A stretch of DNA of 32,105 bases from Bacteroidetes bacterium ADurb.Bin037 (GTDB taxonomy: Bacteria; Bacteroidota; Bacteroidia; Bacteroidales; UBA932): positions 1-32,105 of the forward strand of contig MWER01000009.1 of NCBI GenBank assembly GCA_002071175.1, in the 5' to 3' direction. Under the pieces are notes generated by a model. It saw only the letters and a program-made list of their open reading frames with translations, had not been told where the DNA came from and ran no database searches. Each line of letters starts with the position of its first letter. Position 1 is the stretch's first letter. Shown piece after piece: positions 6,019-13,394 of the stretch. The position numbers and the translations under genes were made by a program.

Positions 6019-7356
6019 CTATCCTAAAAAGCGCGCGGCTATCGAAAAATAGATCAATACACCGAAAATATCGGAAATCGACGTAATTAGCGGAGCACTG
6101 GCTGTAGCCGGGTCAAGTTTGAATTTTGTAAAAATAAACGGTAAAAGCATACCGATCAAACTTCCGCTTATTACTATCAGGACCATCGAAATGGCAACAA
6201 CCGCAATTATTTCGGGTGCCCTGAAACTTGCTATCACCGCCACTCCGGCAGCCATGGTTACTCCAAGCATAAAAGAAACGATCAGTTCTTTTCCTATCAA
6301 TTTATACCAATCGGAAAGTTTTACATCCCCGGTAGCAAGTGCACGGATCATGAGGGTGGCAGACTGTGAGCCGGCATTTCCCCCGCTATCTATAAGTAAA
6401 GGAAGAAAGAAGACCAAAGAAACGACCGATTGAATAATAGATTCAAAACTTGAAATGGCTGCTCCTGAAAAAATATTCACAAAGACCAAAGCAAATAGCC
6501 AGACTATTCTATTTTTATATAATTGCAGGGCCCTCTCTTTGAGCGGATTGGATATTGACTGCTGAAAAGATCCAAACTTGTGGAAGTCTTCCGTTGTCTC
6601 TTCTTCAACTACGTCCATGATATCATCAATCGTTACAATTCCCAACAAAATCCCTTCATTGTTTACAACAGGAAGTGCTACCCGGTCGTAATCCTGAAAG
6701 GTTTTTACAGCCGTCTCCTGGTCATCCATTACATGCAATGCCACAAACCGGGAATCCATCAATTCGGAGACCTTCTGCTCCGGTGAAGCCAATATGAGTT
6801 CTTTTATCCGGATATCGTCAATCAGTTTCCACTGTTTATCAACTATATAAATTACGTTAAGTGTTTCAGAATCCTTTCCGTACATTCGAATATGCTCAAA
6901 AGCATGCTCTACGGTATCGTTCGCTTTGACAACGACATATTCGGGAGTCATCAGACGTCCTATACTGTCTTCGGGGTATCCAAGCAGCTGGATGGTAATG
7001 TCACGTTCTTCGGGGGAAAGGAGCTGGATCAGCCGCTGGGAGACCTTTCCGGGCAATTCTTCAAAAAATGCCGTCCTGTCGTCAGGCTCAATATCATTAA
7101 GCAATTCAGACAATTTTCTGACATTTTTGGCCAGTCCTTCTATGATCTGCTCTTGCTTCTCATGGGAAAGCAAGTGAAACGTTTCTTTAGCCAATTGCCG
7201 TCCAAGCAATCTGAACAAGATGATATCATTATCTTCCGGGGTTTCTTCAATAATCCCGGCAGCTTGAATGGGATCCATTTCGTTCAAGCCGTATTTAAGA
7301 AATTTCCAGTCTTTATTATCTATTAATTGCCGGATCTGGGTTGAGAATTTAACCAT
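6019..7356 (-). CDS. mgtE: Magnesium transporter MgtE
   Basis: This 445-residue protein has the complete MgtE layout: an N-terminal helical MgtE_N domain (about 1-130) with repeats such as LLSPEERDITIQLLGYPEDSIG; a CBS pair (about 135-260) including LPVVNNEGILLGIVTIDDIMD; and a five-helix membrane domain. Its signature is LPLLIDSGGNAGSQSATLMIR, with the conserved pore aspartate (D429 in TSISDIFGVLIYF). It is a Mg2+ channel/transporter of the inner membrane, gated by Mg2+ binding to its cytosolic domains. A perfect AAGGAG ribosome binding site sits 8 nt before the ATG and lies inside a 9-bp hairpin (7363-7392), so initiation is probably regulated. Confidence 0.97.
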   Translation of the reverse strand: MVKFSTQIRQLIDNKDWKFLKYGLNEMDPIQAAGIIEETPEDNDIILFRLLGRQLAKETFHLLSHEKQEQIIEGLAKNVRKLSELLNDIEPDDRTAFFEELPGKVSQRLIQLLSPEERDITIQLLGYPEDSIGRLMTPEYVVVKANDTVEHAFEHIRMYGKDSETLNVIYIVDKQWKLIDDIRIKELILASPEQKVSELMDSRFVALHVMDDQETAVKTFQDYDRVALPVVNNEGILLGIVTIDDIMDVVEEETTEDFHKFGSFQQSISNPLKERALQLYKNRIVWLFALVFVNIFSGAAISSFESIIQSVVSLVFFLPLLIDSGGNAGSQSATLMIRALATGDVKLSDWYKLIGKELIVSFMLGVTMAAGVAVIASFRAPEIIAVVAISMVLIVISGSLIGMLLPFIFTKFKLDPATASAPLITSISDIFGVLIYFSIAARFLG

Positions 7357-7362
7357 AACGCT

Positions 7363-7405
7363 GTCTCCTTAAAACTTATGCCATAAGGAGACATCCGACT
7401 CCTTA
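7363..7405 (-). promoter_or_regulatory. Alternative hairpins sequestering the mgtE ribosome binding site
   Basis: Three arms occur in RNA order on the minus strand: A = UAAGGAG (7405-7399), B = CUCCUUA (7390-7384) and C = UAAGGAG (7371-7365, the mgtE Shine-Dalgarno). B can pair with A (7 bp, 8-nt loop) or with C. The B-C stem extends to a perfect 9 bp (7363-7371 with 7384-7392, 12-nt loop). The two folds exclude each other: A-B frees the mgtE site and B-C hides it. No known Mg2+ riboswitch class was recognised. Confidence 0.65.
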
Positions 7406-7453
7406 CAGGGATTTTAACTTTTTACATTTACAATTGTCAGGGCTTTCGTCCAT
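7403..7453 (-). CDS. Candidate 16-residue leader peptide of mgtE
   Basis: ATG at 7453 encodes MDESPDNCKCKKLKSL and ends at a TAA (7405-7403) that forms the first three bases of hairpin arm A. A ribosome stopping there would cover arm A and allow the pairing that hides the mgtE ribosome binding site. There is no good Shine-Dalgarno. A second overlapping frame, 7464-7414, encodes MTPRWTKALTIVNVKS. Neither is proven to be translated. Confidence 0.3.
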   Translation of the reverse strand: MDESPDNCKCKKLKSL

Positions 7454-7481
7454 CGGGGTGTCATTTTGTAGTTTCCGGCTG

Positions 7482-7489
7482 CAAAGATA
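7482..7489 (-). promoter_or_regulatory. -7 box TATCTTTG for mgtE
   Basis: A good TAnnTTTG match on the minus strand gives an mgtE leader of about 120 nt. The -33 region is weak (TTC rather than TTG). Confidence 0.55.
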
Positions 7490-7526
7490 ACAAATACAAC
7501 CATCTTTTAAGAATTCCGGAAAAGGA

Positions 7527-9719
7527 TCAGAAGGATAGTTTCAATCTTACAAAAAAGTTACGTCCCGGTTCCACGCTAATATCCCCGCGATTGGTAGACA
7601 GGTGGTTCGTATAACGGTTGTTTGTAATGTTGTCCACACCTGCAAATACCCGGAGCTTTACAAAACGCAGATCAATGACCCTGGAATTGAGAGCAACATC
7701 CAAACGGTAATACCCGGGCGTTTCCGTTTCACCTTCAGCTATTTTATCCTGCCTGGCAGCACCCAATACGGAAAATTCCGCAGCACCCAATTTTGGGTAT
7801 GTATAACGCAATCCCACACGACCATTTAAAGGCGGGATCAGCGGAAGGTTCTCTTCCGTTTCCAGGGCCACCCCACGCACATAAGCCCCCGAACCGAAGA
7901 ACACAAAATCCCTGCTGAAATTATAGGCAAATTTAAAGTCCACTCCATAAAGCAAGGCCTTTCTGACATTTGCATTGATCAGGGCGGGAATCGTATCTGG
8001 TTTGGAACCGGCACTAAGCCTGAAAACGAATTCTCCCGGTATTTCGACTATCATATTATTCAGGCGGTTGATAAAGACACCTGCCTGCAGATTGAATCTT
8101 GATTTCCATACCCTGAGTTCAAGATCCGCCAAATATGATTTTTCAGGTTCTAAAGAAGGATCTCCCAGACGCACAAAATTACCCAGATCAATATACTTGA
8201 ACCTTTCTTCCAGGGAAGGGGCTCTGAAGGCTCTGGCCAGGTTCAAGGACAGATCTACATCTTGGAACAATTTATACAAAAAACCTGCATTGGCACTCCA
8301 TGAAAGGCTGTACTCCGTTCCAGCCTCGAAAGTAATGCGCTGATTCGAAGGATTGTCATTCCGTTCACCGTTCATGATGATATAATCCACATCCATCCCC
8401 TGCTCATTCCTGATCCTTATCCCGTCAAACCGTCCGCCCAATATCATCGTCAGGCGGTTATCCAAGAAATGCGTTTCATTTTGGAAAAACACACCAGCAC
8501 TGCCAAAAAAAGATTTGGGAATGGGCGTTTCACCTCTTATTACATTGTTTGTTTTGACAATGTCCCCTGCAGGGTTCAATATATCTATCCTGATATGTTT
8601 TTCCCTGCTGGTGCGGAGCCGGCGGCCCCAGACATCAATCCCGGCTATCAGTACATTCCTTTCAGACAGATCCCAGGTGCCCTGCAATTGCACTCCGTTT
8701 GTCAAGTGTCTTCCCAGGGGATAAAAGACTTCAGGAGTCGTGCGCTGTATATTCCCGTTCGGAAGGTTGGCCTGGGTCATCGTATTCGGTTCCATAGCCA
8801 CGTCCCTGACTATATACTGCGTAAAATATCTGAGTTCAAGGGTAGACCACTTTTCCGTAATATTTGATATCTGGTAACTTGCCGAAAGCAAATGCCGCCC
8901 TATATCGGTATAAGTCGCTTTGGCAGGGCCCGGGAACGCATTGCCACCGGGAATCCCTACGTCTGTAGACCAGTTTCGCTGGTATTGTATTTTGAACAAA
9001 TGACCGACAAAAGGCTTTACACCGAACTTGGCTGAAATGTTATTCGTGGTAAACCGGCTATTGGGAAGTATACCGTCCGGAGTACGCAAATTGCCTGCCT
9101 TTGCATAAGTCCCGCTCAGATTTAAAAACCATTTTTGGGAACCGGCACTGACTGCGGCATAGTTGGAAAACAACCTGTTTACAGAAGCAAAGCCTGAAAT
9201 GATATCTGCCGAAAAGTAGGGCCCTGAACCAAAATGTCCCTGTTTCGTAATAATGTTCACGATCCCTCCCATCGCTCCCGTTCCATACAGCGAAGATTGT
9301 GCGCCTTTTATCACCTCTACCCTTTCTATATCGTTAACATCTATCATGCTGAGCGAAGCCGTCAGATCGGTTGCCGTTTCAACCCTGTTCCCGTCAACCA
9401 GGATGACCAGCCGGTCTTCACTAAATCCCCGGACTTTGATATTCGTGGCCCAGACACCGTCACCTCCCCTGGAAACGCCGGGTTCCTCTTCCAACACATT
9501 GGACAGGGTAAAAGCCGACCGTTTCTGATAAGCAGATGAGTCTGCCACAACCATTGAAACCGGCAGATTCCTGACCTGGCGGTTGATTCGCAGACTGGTA
9601 ACAACGATCTCACCCAGCGAGACCGGAAGTGTGTCCGTCTTATCCTGCCCGTAGGCAATGAATGGGGAAAATACAGCCAACGATAAGGCTGCAGCCAAAG
9701 TAATGGAAAATTTTGTCAT
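7527..9719 (-). CDS. TonB-dependent outer membrane receptor
   Basis: The 730-residue protein starts with a signal peptide (MTKFSITLAAALSLAVFSPF, cut after about AYG). A TonB-box-like EIVVTSLR follows near residue 37, then a plug domain (NVLEEEPGVSRGGDG, IKVRGFSEDRLVILVDGNRV, DIERVEVIKGAQSSLYGTGAMGGIVNIITK) and a 22-strand-type barrel ending in the aromatic F of VRLKLSF. There is no carboxypeptidase-like N-terminal domain and no SusD partner, so it resembles the cobalamin/siderophore/haem class rather than SusC glycan importers. Its start is one base after the stop of the TM1266-like gene, and a divergent ABC importer lies beyond. The three probably move one substrate across both membranes; its identity is unknown. 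Confidence 0.93.
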   Translation of the reverse strand: MTKFSITLAAALSLAVFSPFIAYGQDKTDTLPVSLGEIVVTSLRINRQVRNLPVSMVVADSSAYQKRSAFTLSNVLEEEPGVSRGGDGVWATNIKVRGFSEDRLVILVDGNRVETATDLTASLSMIDVNDIERVEVIKGAQSSLYGTGAMGGIVNIITKQGHFGSGPYFSADIISGFASVNRLFSNYAAVSAGSQKWFLNLSGTYAKAGNLRTPDGILPNSRFTTNNISAKFGVKPFVGHLFKIQYQRNWSTDVGIPGGNAFPGPAKATYTDIGRHLLSASYQISNITEKWSTLELRYFTQYIVRDVAMEPNTMTQANLPNGNIQRTTPEVFYPLGRHLTNGVQLQGTWDLSERNVLIAGIDVWGRRLRTSREKHIRIDILNPAGDIVKTNNVIRGETPIPKSFFGSAGVFFQNETHFLDNRLTMILGGRFDGIRIRNEQGMDVDYIIMNGERNDNPSNQRITFEAGTEYSLSWSANAGFLYKLFQDVDLSLNLARAFRAPSLEERFKYIDLGNFVRLGDPSLEPEKSYLADLELRVWKSRFNLQAGVFINRLNNMIVEIPGEFVFRLSAGSKPDTIPALINANVRKALLYGVDFKFAYNFSRDFVFFGSGAYVRGVALETEENLPLIPPLNGRVGLRYTYPKLGAAEFSVLGAARQDKIAEGETETPGYYRLDVALNSRVIDLRFVKLRVFAGVDNITNNRYTNHLSTNRGDISVEPGRNFFVRLKLSF

Positions 9720-9720
9720 C

Positions 9721-9966
9721 TTATATATTCTTCAATAATACCGACTTAACCTGAATACCGCTCAGCCGGCCAAGCTGGCCGGTCAATGAGCCTATCTGAT
9801 CGGTGGTACCTTCAAGAATCAGGGAAATAAGATTTTTACCATTACTTCGCGGAAGACCTTGTCTTCCCAGAATAATGCCTGCATGCCGTGAGAGGATGTC
9901 GTTCACCTGTGCGACACACTCGTGGCTGTTGATTTGAATGATTAGTGTTCCTACTCTCTTTTCCAT
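9721..9966 (-). CDS. TM1266-like putative iron-only hydrogenase system regulator (ACT/NikR-C-like fold)
   Basis: The 81-residue protein follows the TM1266 family closely: MEKRVGTLIIQI, then VNDILSRHAGIILGRQGLP, NLISLILEGTTDQIGSLTGQLG and a final VKSVLL. Family members have a small ferredoxin-like ACT/NikR-C-type fold and usually sit beside hydE, hydF and hydG, the [FeFe]-hydrogenase maturases; their biochemical role is not established. Here the gene is instead coupled (one-base gap) to a TonB-dependent receptor, so it may control or sense an uptake process. AAGGA lies 7 nt before the ATG. The TAnnTTTG box at 10073-10080 gives a leader of about 100 nt. Confidence 0.85.
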   Translation of the reverse strand: MEKRVGTLIIQINSHECVAQVNDILSRHAGIILGRQGLPRSNGKNLISLILEGTTDQIGSLTGQLGRLSGIQVKSVLLKNI

Positions 9967-10072
9967 CAGAATTCCTTCGGATTAGATCAGATTTAATTAG
10001 ATTTGACTTTTGTGCCGGCCTTGAACAGGAATATCCTGATCTCAGTACGGACACTATTTTTTGTTTGCGCCA

Positions 10073-10080
10073 CAAATATA
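10073..10080 (-). promoter_or_regulatory. -7 box TATATTTG for the TM1266-like/TonB receptor operon
   Basis: TAnnTTTG match on the minus strand, about 107 nt upstream of the start at 9966; no clear -33 box. It lies about 35 bp from the divergent -7 box at 10112, so the two operons share a short control region. Confidence 0.45.
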
Positions 10081-10111
10081 TGACATTTTTCCCATCTGCC
10101 TAAAAATGTTC

Positions 10112-10119
10112 TATTTTTG
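10112..10119 (+). promoter_or_regulatory. -7 box TATTTTTG for the ABC importer operon
   Basis: TAnnTTTG match on the plus strand. Transcription would begin near 10125, leaving a leader of about 10 nt if translation starts at the ATG at 10136. Confidence 0.45.
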
Positions 10120-10129
10120 TTGAAATTTT

Positions 10130-11092
10130 ATGATCATGAGATTACCGGCCATCCTGTGCGTTTCCATATTTCTTTTGGGAAGCTGCGGAAACCCTGCAGG
10201 AAATAAAGATGGAGCAACAATTACCATAGCCACGCTTAAAGGGCCTTCCTCCATGGGTATGATAAAGTTTATTGACAGCCTGGACCATGCGGCCGGTCGG
10301 GATATTGCGGTCAGGATCATGAACGAACCGCTCCAAATAAGGAAAATGATGCTGGACGGTAGTGCCGATCTTGCCGTCCTTCCCACCAACATGGCAGCTA
10401 TCGTATATAACAAGGGATTGGATTACAGACTTATAGCCATCCCCGTATGGGGGACCCTCTATTTGTTCGGAAATGATACGACCATAAAGGAATGGCAAGA
10501 TCTGAAACACAAGAAAGTCAATGTAATGGCCCGGGGAATGACCCCGGACGTTCTGTTCCGGTACTTGCTGCAAAAGAACGGGATCAATCCGGACAAAGAC
10601 ATAGAGTTGGATTATCGCTTTCCCACACACATTGACCTGGCCAACGCCGTTGCTTCGGGAAAAGCTTCGCTGGGTGTGATCTCGGAACCATTGGTAAGTC
10701 AGGTTATGCGCAGGAACCAAGAAGTCAGGATGTTGTTCGATCTCAACCGCGAATGGATATCCCTCCAGGGATTCCCGATCCCACAGACAGCCCTGATGGC
10801 AAAGAAATCCGTAATACAAGACGATCCGGCCCTGATTGAAAAGATCCTGGACGCCTATCAAAGGTCTGTACAGTGGGTTAACGATAACCCCGACAGTGCC
10901 GCGGTACTTATAGTCAAACACCGGATCCTGGACGATATCCAAACGGCACGACAGGCCATTCCGGGATCAGGGCTCCGGTTGGTAAGATCAGCGGCCATCA
11001 GCCGGCAAATTCAGGATTATCTGCATGTTTTTTTTGTAATGAACCCTCAGATTACCGGAGGAAAAATGCCTGATGAAGAATTTTATTACTAA
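10130..11092 (+). CDS. ABC importer substrate-binding lipoprotein (SsuA/THI5-NMT1-like)
   Basis: A lipoprotein signal (LPAILCVSIFLLGSC, lipidated Cys at residue 19) leads a type-2 periplasmic binding protein of the NMT1/SsuA/TauA superfamily: ITIATLKGPSSMGM near the start, GSADLAVLPTNMAAIVYNKG, KVNVMARGMTPDVLFRYLLQKNGI, and NAVASGKASLGVISEPLVSQ. The substrate is not readable from motifs; relatives bind alkanesulfonates, taurine or thiamine pyrimidines. The ATG at 10136 is as good a start as 10130, and better if the -7 box at 10112 is real. It overlaps the permease gene by 20 nt. The divergent TonB receptor suggests a scarce, large or metal-linked ligand. Confidence 0.88.
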   Translation: MIMRLPAILCVSIFLLGSCGNPAGNKDGATITIATLKGPSSMGMIKFIDSLDHAAGRDIAVRIMNEPLQIRKMMLDGSADLAVLPTNMAAIVYNKGLDYRLIAIPVWGTLYLFGNDTTIKEWQDLKHKKVNVMARGMTPDVLFRYLLQKNGINPDKDIELDYRFPTHIDLANAVASGKASLGVISEPLVSQVMRRNQEVRMLFDLNREWISLQGFPIPQTALMAKKSVIQDDPALIEKILDAYQRSVQWVNDNPDSAAVLIVKHRILDDIQTARQAIPGSGLRLVRSAAISRQIQDYLHVFFVMNPQITGGKMPDEEFYY

Positions 11093-11834
11093 AAAGCGAA
11101 CGATTACAGCCGCATCCATCCTGCTGATGTTAGTCGTCTGGAAAGTGCTGGCCGTTATTATCGATTCCCCTTTCATAATACCTCACCCCGAATCGACATT
11201 TTTGGCAGTGATCAAGCTTTGTACCCAAAAAGGATTCCTGGCCGCTGCAGGAAGTACCATCCTAAGGGGACTTGCAGGGTTTCTGGTATCTGCCGTACTG
11301 GGATTGTTTACCGGCATACTGGCGGGTATCAGTCCCGGTTTCAACACTTTTATAACGCCTATGTTGGTTGCGATCCGTTCCGTACCTGTAATAGCACTGA
11401 TCCTCCTGGCCCTGATCTGGTTCAACACAGGAACGGTCCCCATTTTCGTAGCCTTTCTGACCATGTTTCCCTTTATCTGCACCAATGTGTCTGACGGTAT
11501 AAAAAATGTAGATCCGGGATTGATAGAAATGGCCCGTTTCTACCGGGTGGATAAAGGCAGGATCCTTACAGGGGTTTATATCCCGGCCATTATGCCCTTT
11601 ATCATTAGCGGCGCATCAAGTGCCATGGGGATCGGATGGCGTGCCATCATCATAGGAGAGGTATTGAGTCAACCGGAATTCGGTATAGGTACCAACATGC
11701 AAACGGCCCAGACTTTTCTGAACGTAGAGGCGGTCATTGCCTGGACTTTGATCGCGGTGCTTATCAGTTTTGTTTTCGAAAAGCTTATCCGATGGAAAGA
11801 ACATAGTTTTACACACTGGAAAACAGGATCATGA
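11073..11834 (+). CDS. ABC importer permease (SsuC/TauC-like)
   Basis: A 253-residue inner-membrane protein with about six helices. It carries the binding-protein-dependent transport EAA-like loop GLIEMARFYRVDKGRILTGV and then YIPAIMPFIISGASSAMGIGWRAIIIGEV, characteristic of the sulfonate/nitrate/taurine permease family. It overlaps the binding-protein gene upstream (20 nt) and the ATPase gene downstream (ATGA, 4 nt). All three therefore form one translationally coupled operon. Confidence 0.92.
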   Translation: MKNFITKKRTITAASILLMLVVWKVLAVIIDSPFIIPHPESTFLAVIKLCTQKGFLAAAGSTILRGLAGFLVSAVLGLFTGILAGISPGFNTFITPMLVAIRSVPVIALILLALIWFNTGTVPIFVAFLTMFPFICTNVSDGIKNVDPGLIEMARFYRVDKGRILTGVYIPAIMPFIISGASSAMGIGWRAIIIGEVLSQPEFGIGTNMQTAQTFLNVEAVIAWTLIAVLISFVFEKLIRWKEHSFTHWKTGS

Positions 11835-12538
11835 GTCTGCAAATCAATAATTTGGGTAAAAGTTACAACAACCCGGTATTTAAGGATTTTTCCATCACCT
11901 TCCCCGAAGATGCCATAACTTGCGTACTGGGACCTTCTGGTTGCGGAAAAACGACACTGTTGAACATCATAGGCGGGATTATCCCTCCCGATGAAGGATC
12001 CCTGACAGGCTTTGAGAACAAAACCTTTTCCTATGTTTTCCAGGAGCCCCGCCTGTTACCATGGAAAACAGTAACCGAAAACATTGAGTTTGTGCTCAGC
12101 CGGGATTTACATGCCGGAGAACGAAAAAAACAGGCTGAAAAATTGATCCGGCAAGTGAAACTGGAAGGTTATGCCGGTTATTATCCCGCCCAGCTAAGCG
12201 GTGGCATGCGTCAGCGGGTCTCCATTGCACGGGCATTTGCCATACCCTCTGACATCATCCTTATGGACGAACCACTCAAGGGATTGGATGTGGCATTGAA
12301 GCAGAACCTGATCAAATGGTTCCTGCATATTTGGAAAGGTGACAGGCGTACCGTGATCTTTGTGACCCATGATGTAGATGAAGCCCTGCTCCTTGGAGAC
12401 CGGATTGTAGTCCTGAGTCAGGCCCCTGCAAAGATCATAACCCAGGTTGAACCGGAAGGGCCGGCAGGGAACCGGGATAGCGACTCCGATCTTTTCAAAG
12501 CTACAAAAGAGAAACTTATCAAAGCCTTGGATAAATAA
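11831..12538 (+). CDS. ABC importer ATP-binding subunit (SsuB/TauB-like)
   Basis: A complete 235-residue ABC ATPase: Walker A GPSGCGKT at 34-41, Q-loop near Q71 in FQEPRLLPW, signature LSGGM at 122-126, Walker B IILMDEP with catalytic E147, and H-loop H180 in VTHD. The FQEPRLLPW motif is typical of the nitrate/sulfonate/taurine family. It powers the importer made by the two upstream genes. Its stop codon lies beside the terminator hairpin of the oppositely oriented tRNA gene. Confidence 0.95.
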   Translation: MSLQINNLGKSYNNPVFKDFSITFPEDAITCVLGPSGCGKTTLLNIIGGIIPPDEGSLTGFENKTFSYVFQEPRLLPWKTVTENIEFVLSRDLHAGERKKQAEKLIRQVKLEGYAGYYPAQLSGGMRQRVSIARAFAIPSDIILMDEPLKGLDVALKQNLIKWFLHIWKGDRRTVIFVTHDVDEALLLGDRIVVLSQAPAKIITQVEPEGPAGNRDSDSDLFKATKEKLIKALDK

Positions 12539-12562
12539 AAAAGCGCCGTTTTGAACGACGCT
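12537..12562 (-). terminator. Intrinsic terminator of tRNA-Pro
   Basis: On the minus strand AGCGTCGTT-CAA-AACGGCGCT forms a 9-bp stem with one G-U pair, followed by TTTTTT. It is 12 nt beyond the tRNA 3' end and overlaps the stop codon of the ABC ATPase gene. On the plus strand the stem has a C/A mismatch and no T-run. Confidence 0.75.
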
Positions 12563-12573
12563 CAAAGAAAAAG

Positions 12574-12647
12574 TCGGGGTGAAAGGACTCGAACCTTCGG
12601 CCTCCACGTCCCGAACGTGGCGCGCTAGCCAACTGCGCTACACCCCG
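12574..12647 (-). tRNA. tRNA-Pro, anticodon CGG
   Basis: The minus strand folds as a full cloverleaf: acceptor CGGGGTG/CACCCCG (7 bp), D-arm GCGC..GCGC with GTTGGCTA loop, anticodon stem CCACG/CGTGG around loop TTCGGGA (anticodon CGG), and T-arm loop TTCGAGT. The discriminator is A and the CCA end is not encoded. It reads CCG proline codons. A -7 box (TACCTTTG) lies at 12662-12669. Confidence 0.95.
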
Positions 12648-12661
12648 GATTGTTGGGGTTG

Positions 12662-12669
12662 CAAAGGTA
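12662..12669 (-). promoter_or_regulatory. -7 box TACCTTTG for tRNA-Pro
   Basis: TAnnTTTG match on the minus strand, 14 nt before the tRNA 5' end; no TTG at -33. Confidence 0.45.
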
Positions 12670-12701
12670 AGTAAAATATTTAATTACTAATCTTTTAAAA
12701 T

Positions 12702-13394
12702 ATGAAACGATTTTTATTGTTGGTTGTAACCGTTGCTATAATGTCCGGTTGTTACCGGACAGATCCCCGAAATCCGTATAACCTTCCCATTGCCAACACA
12801 ATGGAAAAGTATCTTGCCCAGGTGGCTGAAGATCCCGACACAGAGCTGGTTGACATGGAAGAGATCATACCCGGGATAGCCCTGCATATAGCTTATGCGA
12901 CAGAAAATAATTTTACCGGAGTCCCCATCTATACTTCACCCAAAGCATTTCTCTGCCGTCCGGTGGCCCATGCACTGTCGGCAGTCCAGGATTCACTGCA
13001 AAAGCTCGGCCTCGGATTGAAAATACTCGATGCCTACAGACCTTATGCCGGCACCCTCTATTTCTATGAAATATATCCCCACAGCACTTTTGTGGCCAAT
13101 CCCAAGACCGGATCGATACATAACCGGGGAACAGCCGTAGACCTGACCCTGATCCGCCTGGATACGGGAGAGGAACTGGAAATGCCTACACATTTTGATT
13201 CTTTCTCGGACACGGCATCACATACCTTTATGGACCTTCCCGAACAGGTCTTGGAAAACAGGGCATTGCTCAGGGGGATCATGGAATTTTACGGGTTCCA
13301 TCCCTACGAACCGGAATGGTGGCATTACAATTTCACCAATGCACGCTCCTATCCTTTGCGGGACGTATCATTTGAAGATCTTATGAAAGACTAG
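12702..13394 (+). CDS. VanX-type D-alanyl-D-alanine dipeptidase lipoprotein (M15D)
   Basis: The signal MKRFLLLVVTVAIMSGC puts the lipidated Cys at residue 17. The body is an M15D zinc dipeptidase. It has the VanX pattern SIHNRGTAVDLTL with zinc ligands H140 and D147, and EWWHYNF with catalytic E205 and ligand H208. Also typical are LKILDAYRPYAG and VDMEEIIPGIALHIAYAT. It would cleave D-Ala-D-Ala in the periplasm. No vanH or vanA homologue is nearby, so a role in peptidoglycan turnover or D-Ala recovery is more likely than glycopeptide resistance. Its stop TAG shares CTAG with the stop of the convergent yqaA-like gene. Confidence 0.92.
   Translation: MKRFLLLVVTVAIMSGCYRTDPRNPYNLPIANTMEKYLAQVAEDPDTELVDMEEIIPGIALHIAYATENNFTGVPIYTSPKAFLCRPVAHALSAVQDSLQKLGLGLKILDAYRPYAGTLYFYEIYPHSTFVANPKTGSIHNRGTAVDLTLIRLDTGEELEMPTHFDSFSDTASHTFMDLPEQVLENRALLRGIMEFYGFHPYEPEWWHYNFTNARSYPLRDVSFEDLMKD

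Noticed and set aside
7357..7480. M-box (ykoK) Mg2+ riboswitch upstream of mgtE
   Set aside because: The leader is only about 120 nt and lacks the conserved M-box core helices. The structure seen is a simple alternative hairpin over the ribosome binding site.
7527..9719. Polysaccharide utilisation locus (SusC/SusD)
   Set aside because: The TonB receptor lacks the SusC-type carboxypeptidase-like extension and no SusD gene adjoins it. The GH5 and GH92 genes are distant and also lack SusC/D neighbours.
9967..10066. Possible TPP riboswitch because of CTGAGATC in the leader of the TM1266-like gene
   Set aside because: Only the CUGAGA hexamer matches; the second conserved block of the THI element and the pairing stems are missing.
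12702..13394. Vancomycin resistance cluster suggested by the VanX homologue
   Set aside because: No vanH, vanA/B ligase or VanRS genes are nearby, and the product is a lipoprotein; a cell-wall turnover role is more likely.
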